Shown: positions 23,838 through 31,589 of the stretch, one piece after another
How the letters are laid out: every line of letters starts with the position of its first letter
How positions within the stretch are numbered: position 1 is the first letter of the stretch
Made by a program: the position numbers and the translations under genes
Notes under the pieces: generated by a model
What the model saw: only the letters and a program-made list of their open reading frames with translations
What the model was told of the DNA's origin: nothing
The model's database searches: none
Assembly: GCA_910588205.1 (NCBI GenBank)
Contig: CAJUQK010000019.1
Span: 1 to 46,129 of the forward strand
Length of the DNA: 46,129 bases
Origin: an uncultured Eggerthellaceae bacterium
GTDB taxonomy: Bacteria; Actinomycetota; Coriobacteriia; Coriobacteriales; Eggerthellaceae
Direction: 5' to 3'

Positions 23838-23859
23838 TATCCCTGGGTTCTGTTCTGGG

Positions 23860-25845
23860 CTATCCTTCTGAAGGCCCTGGGGTATCTCCCCCCGAAGACG
23901 GAGCAGGGCCTTTGGACACTTCAATGGTAACGGTAGTTCCCTTTTCCACCCGCTGGCCGCCGCTGATGCTCTGTTGCATGACCTGGCCCGCTGGTGTGTT
24001 CTCGGAGTAGTTGGAGATCACGTTCACGTTGAGCCCCGCATCTCGCATGGCGCTTTCGGCATACTGCTGAGAACTACCCACCACGTTCGGTACGCTCACC
24101 GTCGTGTCTTCCTTGCCCTTGGAGACCACGACGCTCACCGTCGTGTCCTTCGGCACCTTGCCGCTATTGGGAGACTGGCTGATGACGCAGCCCTCAGCTA
24201 CGGAATTGCTGTATTCGCTGCCTGCCTGAGAAAGCTTCAGGCCTTCTTTCTCCAGCCGGGCACGGGCCGCATCCAAGGACATGCCCGTCACGTCAGGCAC
24301 TTCCACCTGATCTGTTCCCTGAGAGATGACCAGATCTATCTTGGAGCCCTGGGGAGCCTTGGTCTTGCCGGAGGGGGTCTGCTTCATGACCTTCCCCTCT
24401 TCTACCGTATCAGAGTACTCCTTGGTGGTCTCACCCACGGAGAAACCAGCTACGGTGATGGCCTTGCGCGCCTCGTCCAGCGTCATGCCTGTCACCTCGG
24501 GCACGTCTATCTCTTCGCTGCCCTGAGACACGTCGATGTTGATCTTGGAGCCCTTCTCGGCTTTCTCCCCGCCCTTGGGGCTCTGACCCACGACAGTACC
24601 CGGTTCTGCACTGTCATCGTAGACGTTCTTGACCTCGCCCACCTTGAAGCCTGCTTGCTCTATCTGCACCTGAGCCTGATCAGCAGGCAGCCCCGTGACA
24701 TTGGGAACGTCCAGTTTCTCGCCCCCACCCAGGCCAAAGGCGAAGATACCGCCCGCGATGAGGAGGATTGCTGCGATGACGGCAACAGCGATGCCTGCCT
24801 TCTTCTTACCAGACATGCCCTGCTTGTCATCCGCACCGCGATAGCTACGCGCACCCCCATTGGCACCAGCAGCATGAGCACCGCCCACCGCAGAGATGGG
24901 CATCGTCTTCGTTGGATCAGCCCCAACCCCCACTGCAGGCATCACGCGGGTCTGGGCGCTGCTCAGACCGTCGACGTTCATGATGGGAACCGTAGCCGCA
25001 GCGCTCAGGGGGCGCCCGGCCAGGAAGTCGTTCAAAGCCTGGCGCATGTCGTTGGCCGTAGCGAACCGACGCGTTGGATCCTTTTGCATGGCACAGAGGA
25101 TGATGGTCTCAAGCTCAGGAGAGATATCCGGGTTGACCTCCCGAGGCGGCTTCGGCTCATCCTGCACCTGCATGAGAGCCACGCTCACCGCATCAGGACC
25201 GTCGAAAGGAAGCGTGCCCGTAGTGGCTTCATAGAGCACCACACCGAGCGAATAGATGTCAGAGGCCGCTGAGAGGTCCTTGCCCTGAGCCTGCTCCGGC
25301 GAGGCGTAATGGGCGGTGCCCAGCACCACCTGGGTCTTGTCGGCCGTAGAGTTCTTCGCCCGGGCGATGCCGAAATCCATCACCTTCACGTTGCCGTCTG
25401 GCTGGACCATGATGTTCTGAGGCTTCACATCCCGGTGGATGATGTCCTGTTGATGGGCAGCCGTGAGCGCCTGACAGACCTGAGCACCGATCTTGGCCAC
25501 AGTGCGCTGGTTGAGCGCGCCTCGCTGCTGGATAGCGGTCTTCAGGTCAGAACCGCGGATATATTCCATGACGATGTAATAGGTGTCATCGTCATGACCC
25601 CAGTCATAGACGTTCACGATATAGGGGCTTTGGAGATTCGCAGCAGCAGCAGCTTCCTGACGGAAGCGCCGAGCGAAATCGGGATCATCGGCATATTGTG
25701 GAAGCATCACCTTGACGGCAACCACGCGACCGAGGGTAGTGTCAGTTGCCGTGTAGACCTCGGCCATCCCGCCGATGCCGATCCGTTCGCCCACTTCATA
25801 GCGTCCCGCGAAGGTGCGGCCGGTCATGGGACCTTTTCCAGTCAC
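23860..25845 (-). CDS. PASTA-domain Ser/Thr protein kinase (PknB/Stk type)
   Basis: 661 residues. Kinase domain about 15-275: Gly loop IGIGGMAEVY (22-31), Lys45 in VAVKVM, HRDVKPQN (137-144), DFG (157-159) and ASPEQ. A membrane helix at about 350-371 follows a linker. Four extracellular PASTA repeats run from about 375 to 648, each starting with DVPNVTG- or EVPDVTG-like strands and ending SQG. A short Pro/Gly/Ser tail closes it. PASTA domains bind muropeptides or lipid II, and such kinases coordinate growth and division. GTG start with AAGGAG. Unlike many actinobacteria it is not next to pbp, rodA or phosphatase genes. Confidence 0.96.
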   Translation of the reverse strand: MTGKGPMTGRTFAGRYEVGERIGIGGMAEVYTATDTTLGRVVAVKVMLPQYADDPDFARRFRQEAAAAANLQSPYIVNVYDWGHDDDTYYIVMEYIRGSDLKTAIQQRGALNQRTVAKIGAQVCQALTAAHQQDIIHRDVKPQNIMVQPDGNVKVMDFGIARAKNSTADKTQVVLGTAHYASPEQAQGKDLSAASDIYSLGVVLYEATTGTLPFDGPDAVSVALMQVQDEPKPPREVNPDISPELETIILCAMQKDPTRRFATANDMRQALNDFLAGRPLSAAATVPIMNVDGLSSAQTRVMPAVGVGADPTKTMPISAVGGAHAAGANGGARSYRGADDKQGMSGKKKAGIAVAVIAAILLIAGGIFAFGLGGGEKLDVPNVTGLPADQAQVQIEQAGFKVGEVKNVYDDSAEPGTVVGQSPKGGEKAEKGSKINIDVSQGSEEIDVPEVTGMTLDEARKAITVAGFSVGETTKEYSDTVEEGKVMKQTPSGKTKAPQGSKIDLVISQGTDQVEVPDVTGMSLDAARARLEKEGLKLSQAGSEYSNSVAEGCVISQSPNSGKVPKDTTVSVVVSKGKEDTTVSVPNVVGSSQQYAESAMRDAGLNVNVISNYSENTPAGQVMQQSISGGQRVEKGTTVTIEVSKGPAPSSGGDTPGPSEG

Positions 25846-25988
25846 ATTGACTCCTTAGGTACACATCATCTTGTTCGTTTACGCTGCGTTTCAATGCGTG
25901 CAGAACATGATACCACGCTCCACCCAGCATGACCCATCAATGAAGAAAAGCGGCATGCCTCCCTTACACATCTGAAGCTGTTCGGATA

Positions 25989-27563
25989 TCAATGGCGGAA
26001 GTGCCTATGGCCCGTGAAGACCAGAGCAACACCCTTCTCGTTGGCCGCTTGGATGACCTCTTCATCCCGAATGGATCCACCCGGCTCTATCACCGCCGTC
26101 ACCCCAGCATCGGCCAGCACATCGAATCCGTCACGGAAGGGGAAGAACGCGTCGCTGGCTGCCACGGCACCCTTTGCCTTGTCCCCTGCCTGCTCCACAG
26201 CGATGCGGGCCGAATTCACACGGTTGGGCTGTCCGCCACCCGCGCCTACGCTGGCGTTATCCTTGGCTATCAGGATGGCGTTGGATTTCACGGACTTCAC
26301 GGCCTTCCACGCGAAGAGGAGCTCTTCCATCTGCTGAGGCGTGGGCTGCACGTCTCCGGCCACTTCGAAGGTCTCCGCTCCCTCGAGCACCGAGTCAGAT
26401 ACCTGAGCCAGTAGACCGCCTTCAACGCTGCGATACTCCACGGCCTCCCCGGGGGCATTCACACCGCCCGTAGAGAGCAGGCGGCAGTTCGGCTTGCTGG
26501 CGTACATCTCACAGGCGTCCCCAGAGAATTCAGGAGCCACGATAGCCTCGACGAATTGCTTGTTATCGAAGATGGCAGCCACGGTATCCCCCGTCACCGG
26601 ACGATTGAATGCCATGACGCCACCGTAGGCAGAGACCGGATCGCACGCATGGGCCCGCTTGTAGGCCACGGTCACGTTCTCATCAACGCAGACGCCACAG
26701 GGAGTGAGGTGCTTCACGATGACGCAGGCAGGCTGATCGAACTCGCGCACCGCAGCCCAAGCAGCATCCAGATCGAGGTAGTTGTTGTAGGAGAGCTCCT
26801 TGCCCTGGAGCTGGAGCGCCTGAGCCAGGGTGGTAGCTGCATTCGGATAGTCATCCCGGGTGTAGAAGGCGGCCGCTTGGTGGGGATTCTCACCATAGCG
26901 CAGAGACTGCTTCTTCTTGAGTCCCAGTTCCACCGAGGAAGCGAACTCATCTTCCCCAGCCTCAGCGAGCTGCGCGCCCATCCACCGAGAGATGGCTCCA
27001 TCGTAGGCCGCCGTGGTGGTGAACACATCCAGCGCAAGCCGCTGCCGGGTCTCATAGGTGGTGCGACCATCATTCGCACGCATCTCTTCCAAGATGTCCT
27101 CGTAGGTATCAGGACGAGTGACCACGGCCACGCTGGCGAAGTTCTTCGCCGCAGAGCGCAGCATGGAGGGGCCGCCGATGTCTATGTTCTCAATGCAGGT
27201 GCCGAAGTCGGCCCCGGATTCCACGGTCTTCTCGAACGCGTAGAGGTTCACTACCACCATATCTATCATCTGGATGCCATGCTCTGCTGCCTGGGCCATG
27301 TGACCCTCATCATCACGCTTGGCCAAAAGGCCACCGTGGACCCGAGGATGCAGAGTCTTCACACGGCCGTCCATCATCTCAGGGAACTGCGTGACCTCAT
27401 CGATAGGGGTCACGGGCACCCCCGCATCAGCGATGGTTCGAGCCGTGCCGCCCGTGGAGATGATCTGGCATCCGAACTCGTCCACGAGGGTCTTCGCAAA
27501 GCCAACGATGCCGGTCTTGTCTGTCACGGACATCAGAACGCGCTTGATCTTCGGACTTTCCAT
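25989..27563 (-). CDS. purH: Bifunctional AICAR transformylase/IMP cyclohydrolase
   Basis: 524 residues, the normal length. The N-terminal IMP cyclohydrolase (MGS-like) domain starts RVLMSVTDKTGIVGFAKTL and holds ISTGGTARTI and MDGRVKTLHPRVHGG. The C-terminal AICAR transformylase holds the catalytic Lys-His pair in VIVKHLTPCGV and ends FTGHRHFRH. It catalyses the last two steps of IMP synthesis. ATG with GGGGAG upstream. It is the last gene of the purM-purN-xdhC-purH run, 9 bases after the XdhC-like stop. Confidence 0.97.
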   Translation of the reverse strand: MESPKIKRVLMSVTDKTGIVGFAKTLVDEFGCQIISTGGTARTIADAGVPVTPIDEVTQFPEMMDGRVKTLHPRVHGGLLAKRDDEGHMAQAAEHGIQMIDMVVVNLYAFEKTVESGADFGTCIENIDIGGPSMLRSAAKNFASVAVVTRPDTYEDILEEMRANDGRTTYETRQRLALDVFTTTAAYDGAISRWMGAQLAEAGEDEFASSVELGLKKKQSLRYGENPHQAAAFYTRDDYPNAATTLAQALQLQGKELSYNNYLDLDAAWAAVREFDQPACVIVKHLTPCGVCVDENVTVAYKRAHACDPVSAYGGVMAFNRPVTGDTVAAIFDNKQFVEAIVAPEFSGDACEMYASKPNCRLLSTGGVNAPGEAVEYRSVEGGLLAQVSDSVLEGAETFEVAGDVQPTPQQMEELLFAWKAVKSVKSNAILIAKDNASVGAGGGQPNRVNSARIAVEQAGDKAKGAVAASDAFFPFRDGFDVLADAGVTAVIEPGGSIRDEEVIQAANEKGVALVFTGHRHFRH

Positions 27564-27572
27564 GGATCTCCC

Positions 27573-28562
27573 CTATCTTCCCAATGACTTCTCGTGCTTT
27601 TCCTGTGCTTCAACGCTATAGCGTGAGCGATAGCGTACATCGATGAGCTCCGCCACGATGGCAATGGCCAGTTCGGCGGGAGTCTTCGCCCCGAACTTGA
27701 GGCCGATGGGACGCTTCACGCGCTCCCAGTCCTCTTCAGTGACGCCTGCAGCCAATACCAGGTCATGGACCGTGGAATTCTTCCCCGCGCATCCCATCAT
27801 ACCCACATAGGCTACGCGGTTCTCCAGCGCCCAGATGCAACTCTCGGGATCGAACATATGACCCCGCGTGAGAACGCAGACGTAATCTTTTGGAGAAGCC
27901 GCTAGATTCGTCAGCTCATGGAAGTCTCCACCATGGAGCATCACCCGCTCAGCCTCAGGGAAGCGCTCTTCATTGAGGTAGGCACCATCATAGTCAACCA
28001 CCTTCACCTCGAAGCCCACGTGTTGGGCGAGCTTTGCCAGATCAACGGCTACATCCGAAGCTCCCAAAAGCCATACGCACACCGAGCTGAACAGGGGCAC
28101 GCTGGTCCAAGTGAGCCCCTCGAACTGCTGATTGTGCATGGAAGGGCCTCGGGTCACATCCTTCATCTGAAAGGCATCCCGGGGGCTATACGGATGGGCA
28201 GCCACGATCTCCTTCGCGTCATTGCAGAAGAACAGGAAGGACTCCCCGTTCGCAGAACCCTCTTCGCCATACTTCTTCGTGACCTCATTATCCGTGTTCG
28301 CCTGAGCAGCATGAGCGTCATAGACCACCTTGAAGCCAAGCCAAGCCAGCTCTCCTGCATCTATGGCTTGGAGCGCCCGCTTCAGCACAGGGATGTCGGC
28401 CGCCGTCATGGCCTGGGCTATCTGTTCTAGGGAATCTGGGCTCAGATGATCGTTACCCGCCGTAGCTTGCATGCTGAAAGCGGGGATATCCTCGGCTGAA
28501 AGCACGGGAGCATGTCCCGCCTCCAATTCTTCGATGACCCGCTCAAGGACTTCACGTCTCAT
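27573..28562 (-). CDS. XdhC/CoxI-family protein in the purine operon
   Basis: 329 residues. The C-terminal half is the XdhC Rossmann domain: VWLLGASDVAVDLAKLAQHVGFEVKVVDYD, then VCVLTRGHMFDPE, YVGMMGCAGKNSTVHDLV and PIGLKFGAKTPAELAIAIVAELI. XdhC proteins insert or sulfurate the molybdenum cofactor of xanthine dehydrogenase-like enzymes. The N-terminal half lacks the usual LATVV..GSxPR segment and is divergent. The ATG at 28562 overlaps the purN stop by 4 bases; an upstream TTG sits too close to GAGGAAGG. Its place between purN and purH suggests a purine-linked molybdenum hydroxylase. No such hydroxylase is in the window. Confidence 0.8.
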   Translation of the reverse strand: MRREVLERVIEELEAGHAPVLSAEDIPAFSMQATAGNDHLSPDSLEQIAQAMTAADIPVLKRALQAIDAGELAWLGFKVVYDAHAAQANTDNEVTKKYGEEGSANGESFLFFCNDAKEIVAAHPYSPRDAFQMKDVTRGPSMHNQQFEGLTWTSVPLFSSVCVWLLGASDVAVDLAKLAQHVGFEVKVVDYDGAYLNEERFPEAERVMLHGGDFHELTNLAASPKDYVCVLTRGHMFDPESCIWALENRVAYVGMMGCAGKNSTVHDLVLAAGVTEEDWERVKRPIGLKFGAKTPAELAIAIVAELIDVRYRSRYSVEAQEKHEKSLGR

Positions 28563-29167
28563 GCGATGCAAACCTTCCTCTCATCGTTGATGCTCACGCG
28601 TCCCTCAGCCAGCAGGCGCAGGACCTCCGGATAGAGAACATGCTCTGTAGCATGGATGCGCTCCTCCAAGGAGTCTATGGTGTCGGTCTCGAGCACAGGG
28701 ACGGCACGCTGGGCCACGATGGGCCCCTTGTCGTAGTCTTCATTGGCGAAATGCACGGTGACACCGGTGACCTTCACCCCGGCTTCCCATGCATCCTGGA
28801 TAGCGTGGGCTCCCTTGAATGAAGGCAGCAGTGCTGGATGCAGGTTGAGCACTCGATCAGGGAATGCATTCAGCACCACGGGCGTGAGCTTGCGCATGTA
28901 GCCCGCCATCACCAGATATTCCGCCCCGGCTGAGCGCATCTCATCCACGATGCGCTCATCGGCCGCCTGAGGGTCAGCATAGACGCTGCGATCAAGGACG
29001 CAGACGGGGATGGCCGCCCGCTCAGCCCGTTGAATGCCGAAAGCATCCGGACGAGAGGATATCACCTGCACCACTTCCACGGGCAAGCCATCTTCGACGG
29101 CATCTAGGATGGCCTGAAGGTTGGTGCCGCTACCAGAGAGCAGGACTCCGATCCTCAGCCTGCTCAT
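28559..29167 (-). CDS. purN: Phosphoribosylglycinamide formyltransferase
   Basis: 202 residues. It starts RIGVLLSGSGTNLQAILDAV and holds the folate/active-site block VMAGYMRKLTPVVLNAFPDRVLNLHPALLPSFKGAHAIQDAW, with the catalytic Asn-His-Asp set (NLHP and the later VHFANEDYDKGPIV). It formylates GAR using 10-formyl-THF, step 3 of purine synthesis. Overlaps both neighbours by 4 bases (ATGA), showing tight coupling. Confidence 0.96.
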   Translation of the reverse strand: MSRLRIGVLLSGSGTNLQAILDAVEDGLPVEVVQVISSRPDAFGIQRAERAAIPVCVLDRSVYADPQAADERIVDEMRSAGAEYLVMAGYMRKLTPVVLNAFPDRVLNLHPALLPSFKGAHAIQDAWEAGVKVTGVTVHFANEDYDKGPIVAQRAVPVLETDTIDSLEERIHATEHVLYPEVLRLLAEGRVSINDERKVCIA

Positions 29168-30213
29168 CGGTAGACCACCTGACCTGCTCCAGGGATGACC
29201 GAACCGATGATGAACGCCTCTTCGCCAACCGATCCGAAGTGAGCCATCAGCTCATCCGCACGTGAGGCATCAACGATGAGCACCATGCCCACTCCCATGT
29301 TGAAGGTCTTCAGGGCCTCTTCCTGAGAGAGGTTCGCTGCATCGCAGACGAAGCGGATGATGGGAGGCTCAGGCCAAGAACCCAGCTGCACCTGTGCATC
29401 CAAAGTGGCCGGGAGAGCCCGATCCAGGTTCTCCGAGATACCGCCTCCGGTGATATGGGCCAGGGCATGGATGGCACCAGGAAGCGCCTGGATGGCATCT
29501 AGCACCGGACGCACATAGATGCGCGTGGGCTGCAAGAGCGCCTCCAAGATGGAAGCCCCCTCCAGCCACTCCCGCGGAGCCATCAGTTCTTCCCGCTCCT
29601 TGCCTTCGATGGCCACCTTGCGCACCAACGAATAGCCATTGGAGTGGATGCCCGAAGAGGGCAAGCCGATCAGCACATCCCCTTCGCGCACACGAGCCGG
29701 ATCGAGCATCTGCGGCCGATCCACCACGCCCACGCAGAAACCGGAGAGGTCATAGTCATCAGGATCCATGACGCCAGGGTGCTCAGCCATCTCGCCGCCG
29801 ATGAGCGCGCACCCCGCCAGCTTGCAACCTTCAGCCACACCCTCCACGATAGCGGATGCAGCGTCTGCGGTCAGCTTGCCCACAGCCATGTAATCCAAGA
29901 AGAAGAGGGGCTCAGCCCCCGTGGCCAGGATATCGTTCACGCACATGGCCACCAGGTCTATGCCAACGGTGTTATGCACTCCTACCATCTGGGCCAGCTT
30001 CAGCTTCGTGCCCACGCCATCAGTGCCGCTGACCAGGATAGGATCTTCCATGGTCTTAGCTGCAGCGATGCTGAACAGCCCTCCGAAACCGCCGATGTCT
30101 CCGATGACCTCAGGACGATAGGTCTCTTTGACGGTGGCCTTGATGGCATCTACCGCCCGTGCGCCCTCTGCCGTATCCACTCCCGCGCTTGCATAGGTGA
30201 CTTCTTCGGCCAT
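29164..30213 (-). CDS. purM: Phosphoribosylformylglycinamidine cyclo-ligase (AIR synthetase)
   Basis: 349 residues. It has YASAGVDTAEGARAV at the N terminus, ILVSGTDGVGTKLKLA, then VNDILATGAEPLFFLDYMAVG and ALIGGEMAEHPGVM, all hallmarks of PurM. Residues about 235-250 hold HALAHITGGGISENLDRALP. It closes FGAM to AIR with ATP. I use the ATG at 30213, which has AAGGAG 5 bases upstream; a GTG 6 bases earlier would overlap that site. First gene of the purine operon; no riboswitch-like structure was found in the short leader (30214-30240). Confidence 0.97.
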   Translation of the reverse strand: MAEEVTYASAGVDTAEGARAVDAIKATVKETYRPEVIGDIGGFGGLFSIAAAKTMEDPILVSGTDGVGTKLKLAQMVGVHNTVGIDLVAMCVNDILATGAEPLFFLDYMAVGKLTADAASAIVEGVAEGCKLAGCALIGGEMAEHPGVMDPDDYDLSGFCVGVVDRPQMLDPARVREGDVLIGLPSSGIHSNGYSLVRKVAIEGKEREELMAPREWLEGASILEALLQPTRIYVRPVLDAIQALPGAIHALAHITGGGISENLDRALPATLDAQVQLGSWPEPPIIRFVCDAANLSQEEALKTFNMGVGMVLIVDASRADELMAHFGSVGEEAFIIGSVIPGAGQVVYR

Positions 30214-30271
30214 GGGCACTCCTTGATCTGATGGTATGAGGATATCCCCATTCTAACAGGGGAGAGCCGCT

Positions 30272-31330
30272 TTACAGCAGGCGTTCGTCCACCATTCCAT
30301 GGACGTTCGCAACGTCCTCCTCATCCACCAAGGCGTTGCCCTTCGTGATGTCAGAACCCGCAGGCAAGAACTCCTCGACCGTACCGAAGGTGATGAGCCT
30401 GTTCTCATGGTCAGGCTGGCTGCACGTAGAGAATGCGAACACCTGCTTGATCTGATCTACCGACGGAGCAGGCGGGTTCGCCACGACCAGGGAGTCAGCC
30501 AGCCGTTGGCTCACATAGGCCCTGAATTCCTCCTGAGTGGGGAAGTTCGGGATAGCTATATCCGTTGAGGCTCCCGGGACCTTGTCCAGGGCGAACGTGG
30601 TCACGCGGAAGTTCCCCTCCGGGGTAAGCACGTAGACCGTGCGGTTGGCATTGAAGATGGCTTCATCCTCATAGGTGGCGAAGTGGGCGAACATGGAGCC
30701 ATTGTTCAAATGATGGCCGTAGACGATGTTCACCTGATCGGTCCAGAGCGGCGAATTCGCTCCCGACAGCATGACGGTGCCGTATTCGGCGCCGAAGGTC
30801 CCCACGGAATTGTCTCCGAAGGTGCGCTTGAGATAGTAGTTGTCGTCGTTCTCCCGCCAGACGATGGGGTAATTGATGACGCTGTTCGGCACATAGATCC
30901 AACCCACCACATCCGGGTTGATGGCCCGAAGCCCCTCCCAATCTATCTGGAAGCTGCCAAGGGAAACAATGCTCCCGTCTCCCTCGTCCTGGATCTGCAT
31001 ATGCTCCTCAGCCAGCTGGTCGTATTCGCTCTGCCCAGCCCAATAGGTGTAGAAGATATAGCCGATGCCGCTCACCGCCGCCAGGAGGACGACTAGGGAC
31101 AAGATGAAGAAGACGCGCCAGATGCCCCCCCGTCGCGCCCCCTTCGAGTAGCGGCGGTCCGCATGCTGCTCAGCAGAGGTCGTCTGCACCGGATTCACTC
31201 CCCCAGCTACAGCCTGCCGCTGATACGGCTGCTGGTAGACCTGTTGGGGAAAGGGCTGCGGTTGCTGCGACTGAGGCTGGAGCGGTTGCGGCTGCCCCTG
31301 GGAGCGGGGATCATAGGGAGGGTGCGCCAT
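30272..31330 (-). CDS. srtB: Class B sortase
   Basis: 352 residues. A Pro/Gln-rich cytoplasmic N terminus (1-45, many QP repeats) precedes a membrane helix (about 70-93, VFFILSLVVLLAAVSGIGYIFY). The sortase domain has INPDVVGWIYVPNSVINYPIVW, the catalytic His in VYGHHLNNGSMFAHF, the catalytic Cys in AFSTCSQ and the Arg in ENRLITFGT. The INPDxxGWI start and TLxTC-type ending are class B traits. Class B sortases attach haem-uptake proteins or assemble pili; no substrate with an LPxTG-like signal was seen in the window. The ATG has no clear ribosome site and sits 15 bases after a small membrane gene, so coupling is likely. Confidence 0.94.
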   Translation of the reverse strand: MAHPPYDPRSQGQPQPLQPQSQQPQPFPQQVYQQPYQRQAVAGGVNPVQTTSAEQHADRRYSKGARRGGIWRVFFILSLVVLLAAVSGIGYIFYTYWAGQSEYDQLAEEHMQIQDEGDGSIVSLGSFQIDWEGLRAINPDVVGWIYVPNSVINYPIVWRENDDNYYLKRTFGDNSVGTFGAEYGTVMLSGANSPLWTDQVNIVYGHHLNNGSMFAHFATYEDEAIFNANRTVYVLTPEGNFRVTTFALDKVPGASTDIAIPNFPTQEEFRAYVSQRLADSLVVANPPAPSVDQIKQVFAFSTCSQPDHENRLITFGTVEEFLPAGSDITKGNALVDEEDVANVHGMVDERLL

Positions 31331-31345
31331 GGATATCTACCGTTC

Positions 31346-31465
31346 CTACTTCTTCTTCATCTCGTCGATGAAGCCCTTGGCGACGAACGCCACGATCAGG
31401 ATCACAATGATGGCTATGATGACACCGATCATCCATGGTTCGACCTGCATTCCGAACAGTTCCAT
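31346..31465 (-). CDS. 39-residue single-pass membrane peptide
   Basis: A short open frame not usually called. It begins ATG at 31465 with AAGGGGG 5 bases upstream and ends TAG at 31346. The peptide has a short N terminus (MELFGMQVEPW), one membrane helix (about 12-31, MIGVIIAIIVILIVAFVAKG) and a charged tail FIDEMKKK. The strong ribosome site, helix and position 15 bases before srtB argue that it is real. Function is unknown; it could assist or tether the sortase. Confidence 0.75.
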   Translation of the reverse strand: MELFGMQVEPWMIGVIIAIIVILIVAFVAKGFIDEMKKK

Positions 31466-31525
31466 GGGAACCCCCTTCGTCTATGGTTCTCTGTTTCGCC
31501 CATGGTAACACCGATGGGCCTGATA

Positions 31526-31556
31526 CAGAACGGGGCGAGGTATTCCTACCTCGCCC
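31526..31556 (-). terminator. Terminator of the chaperone operon
   Basis: A 10-bp perfect stem GGGCGAGGTA/TACCTCGCCC (31533-31542, 31547-31556) with a 4-base loop lies 34 bases after the clpB stop on the minus strand. The tail CGTTCTGT is only moderately U-rich. Confidence 0.7.
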
Positions 31557-31589
31557 GTGCGTTCTCGCTCGGCAGGACCGATGCGTCCC

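Noticed and set aside
23546..23859. The gap after nrdG as an SRP RNA or T-box leader
   Set aside because: The conserved GGAAGCAGCC-type SRP loop and a T-box motif are absent, and the downstream gene is on the other strand.
30683..31096. An open frame of 137 codons on the plus strand opposite srtB
   Set aside because: It is antisense to sortase B in a frame shaped by srtB codon use, and has no ribosome site. The same holds for other long antisense frames, such as those opposite purH, nrdD, clpB, dnaK and pknB.
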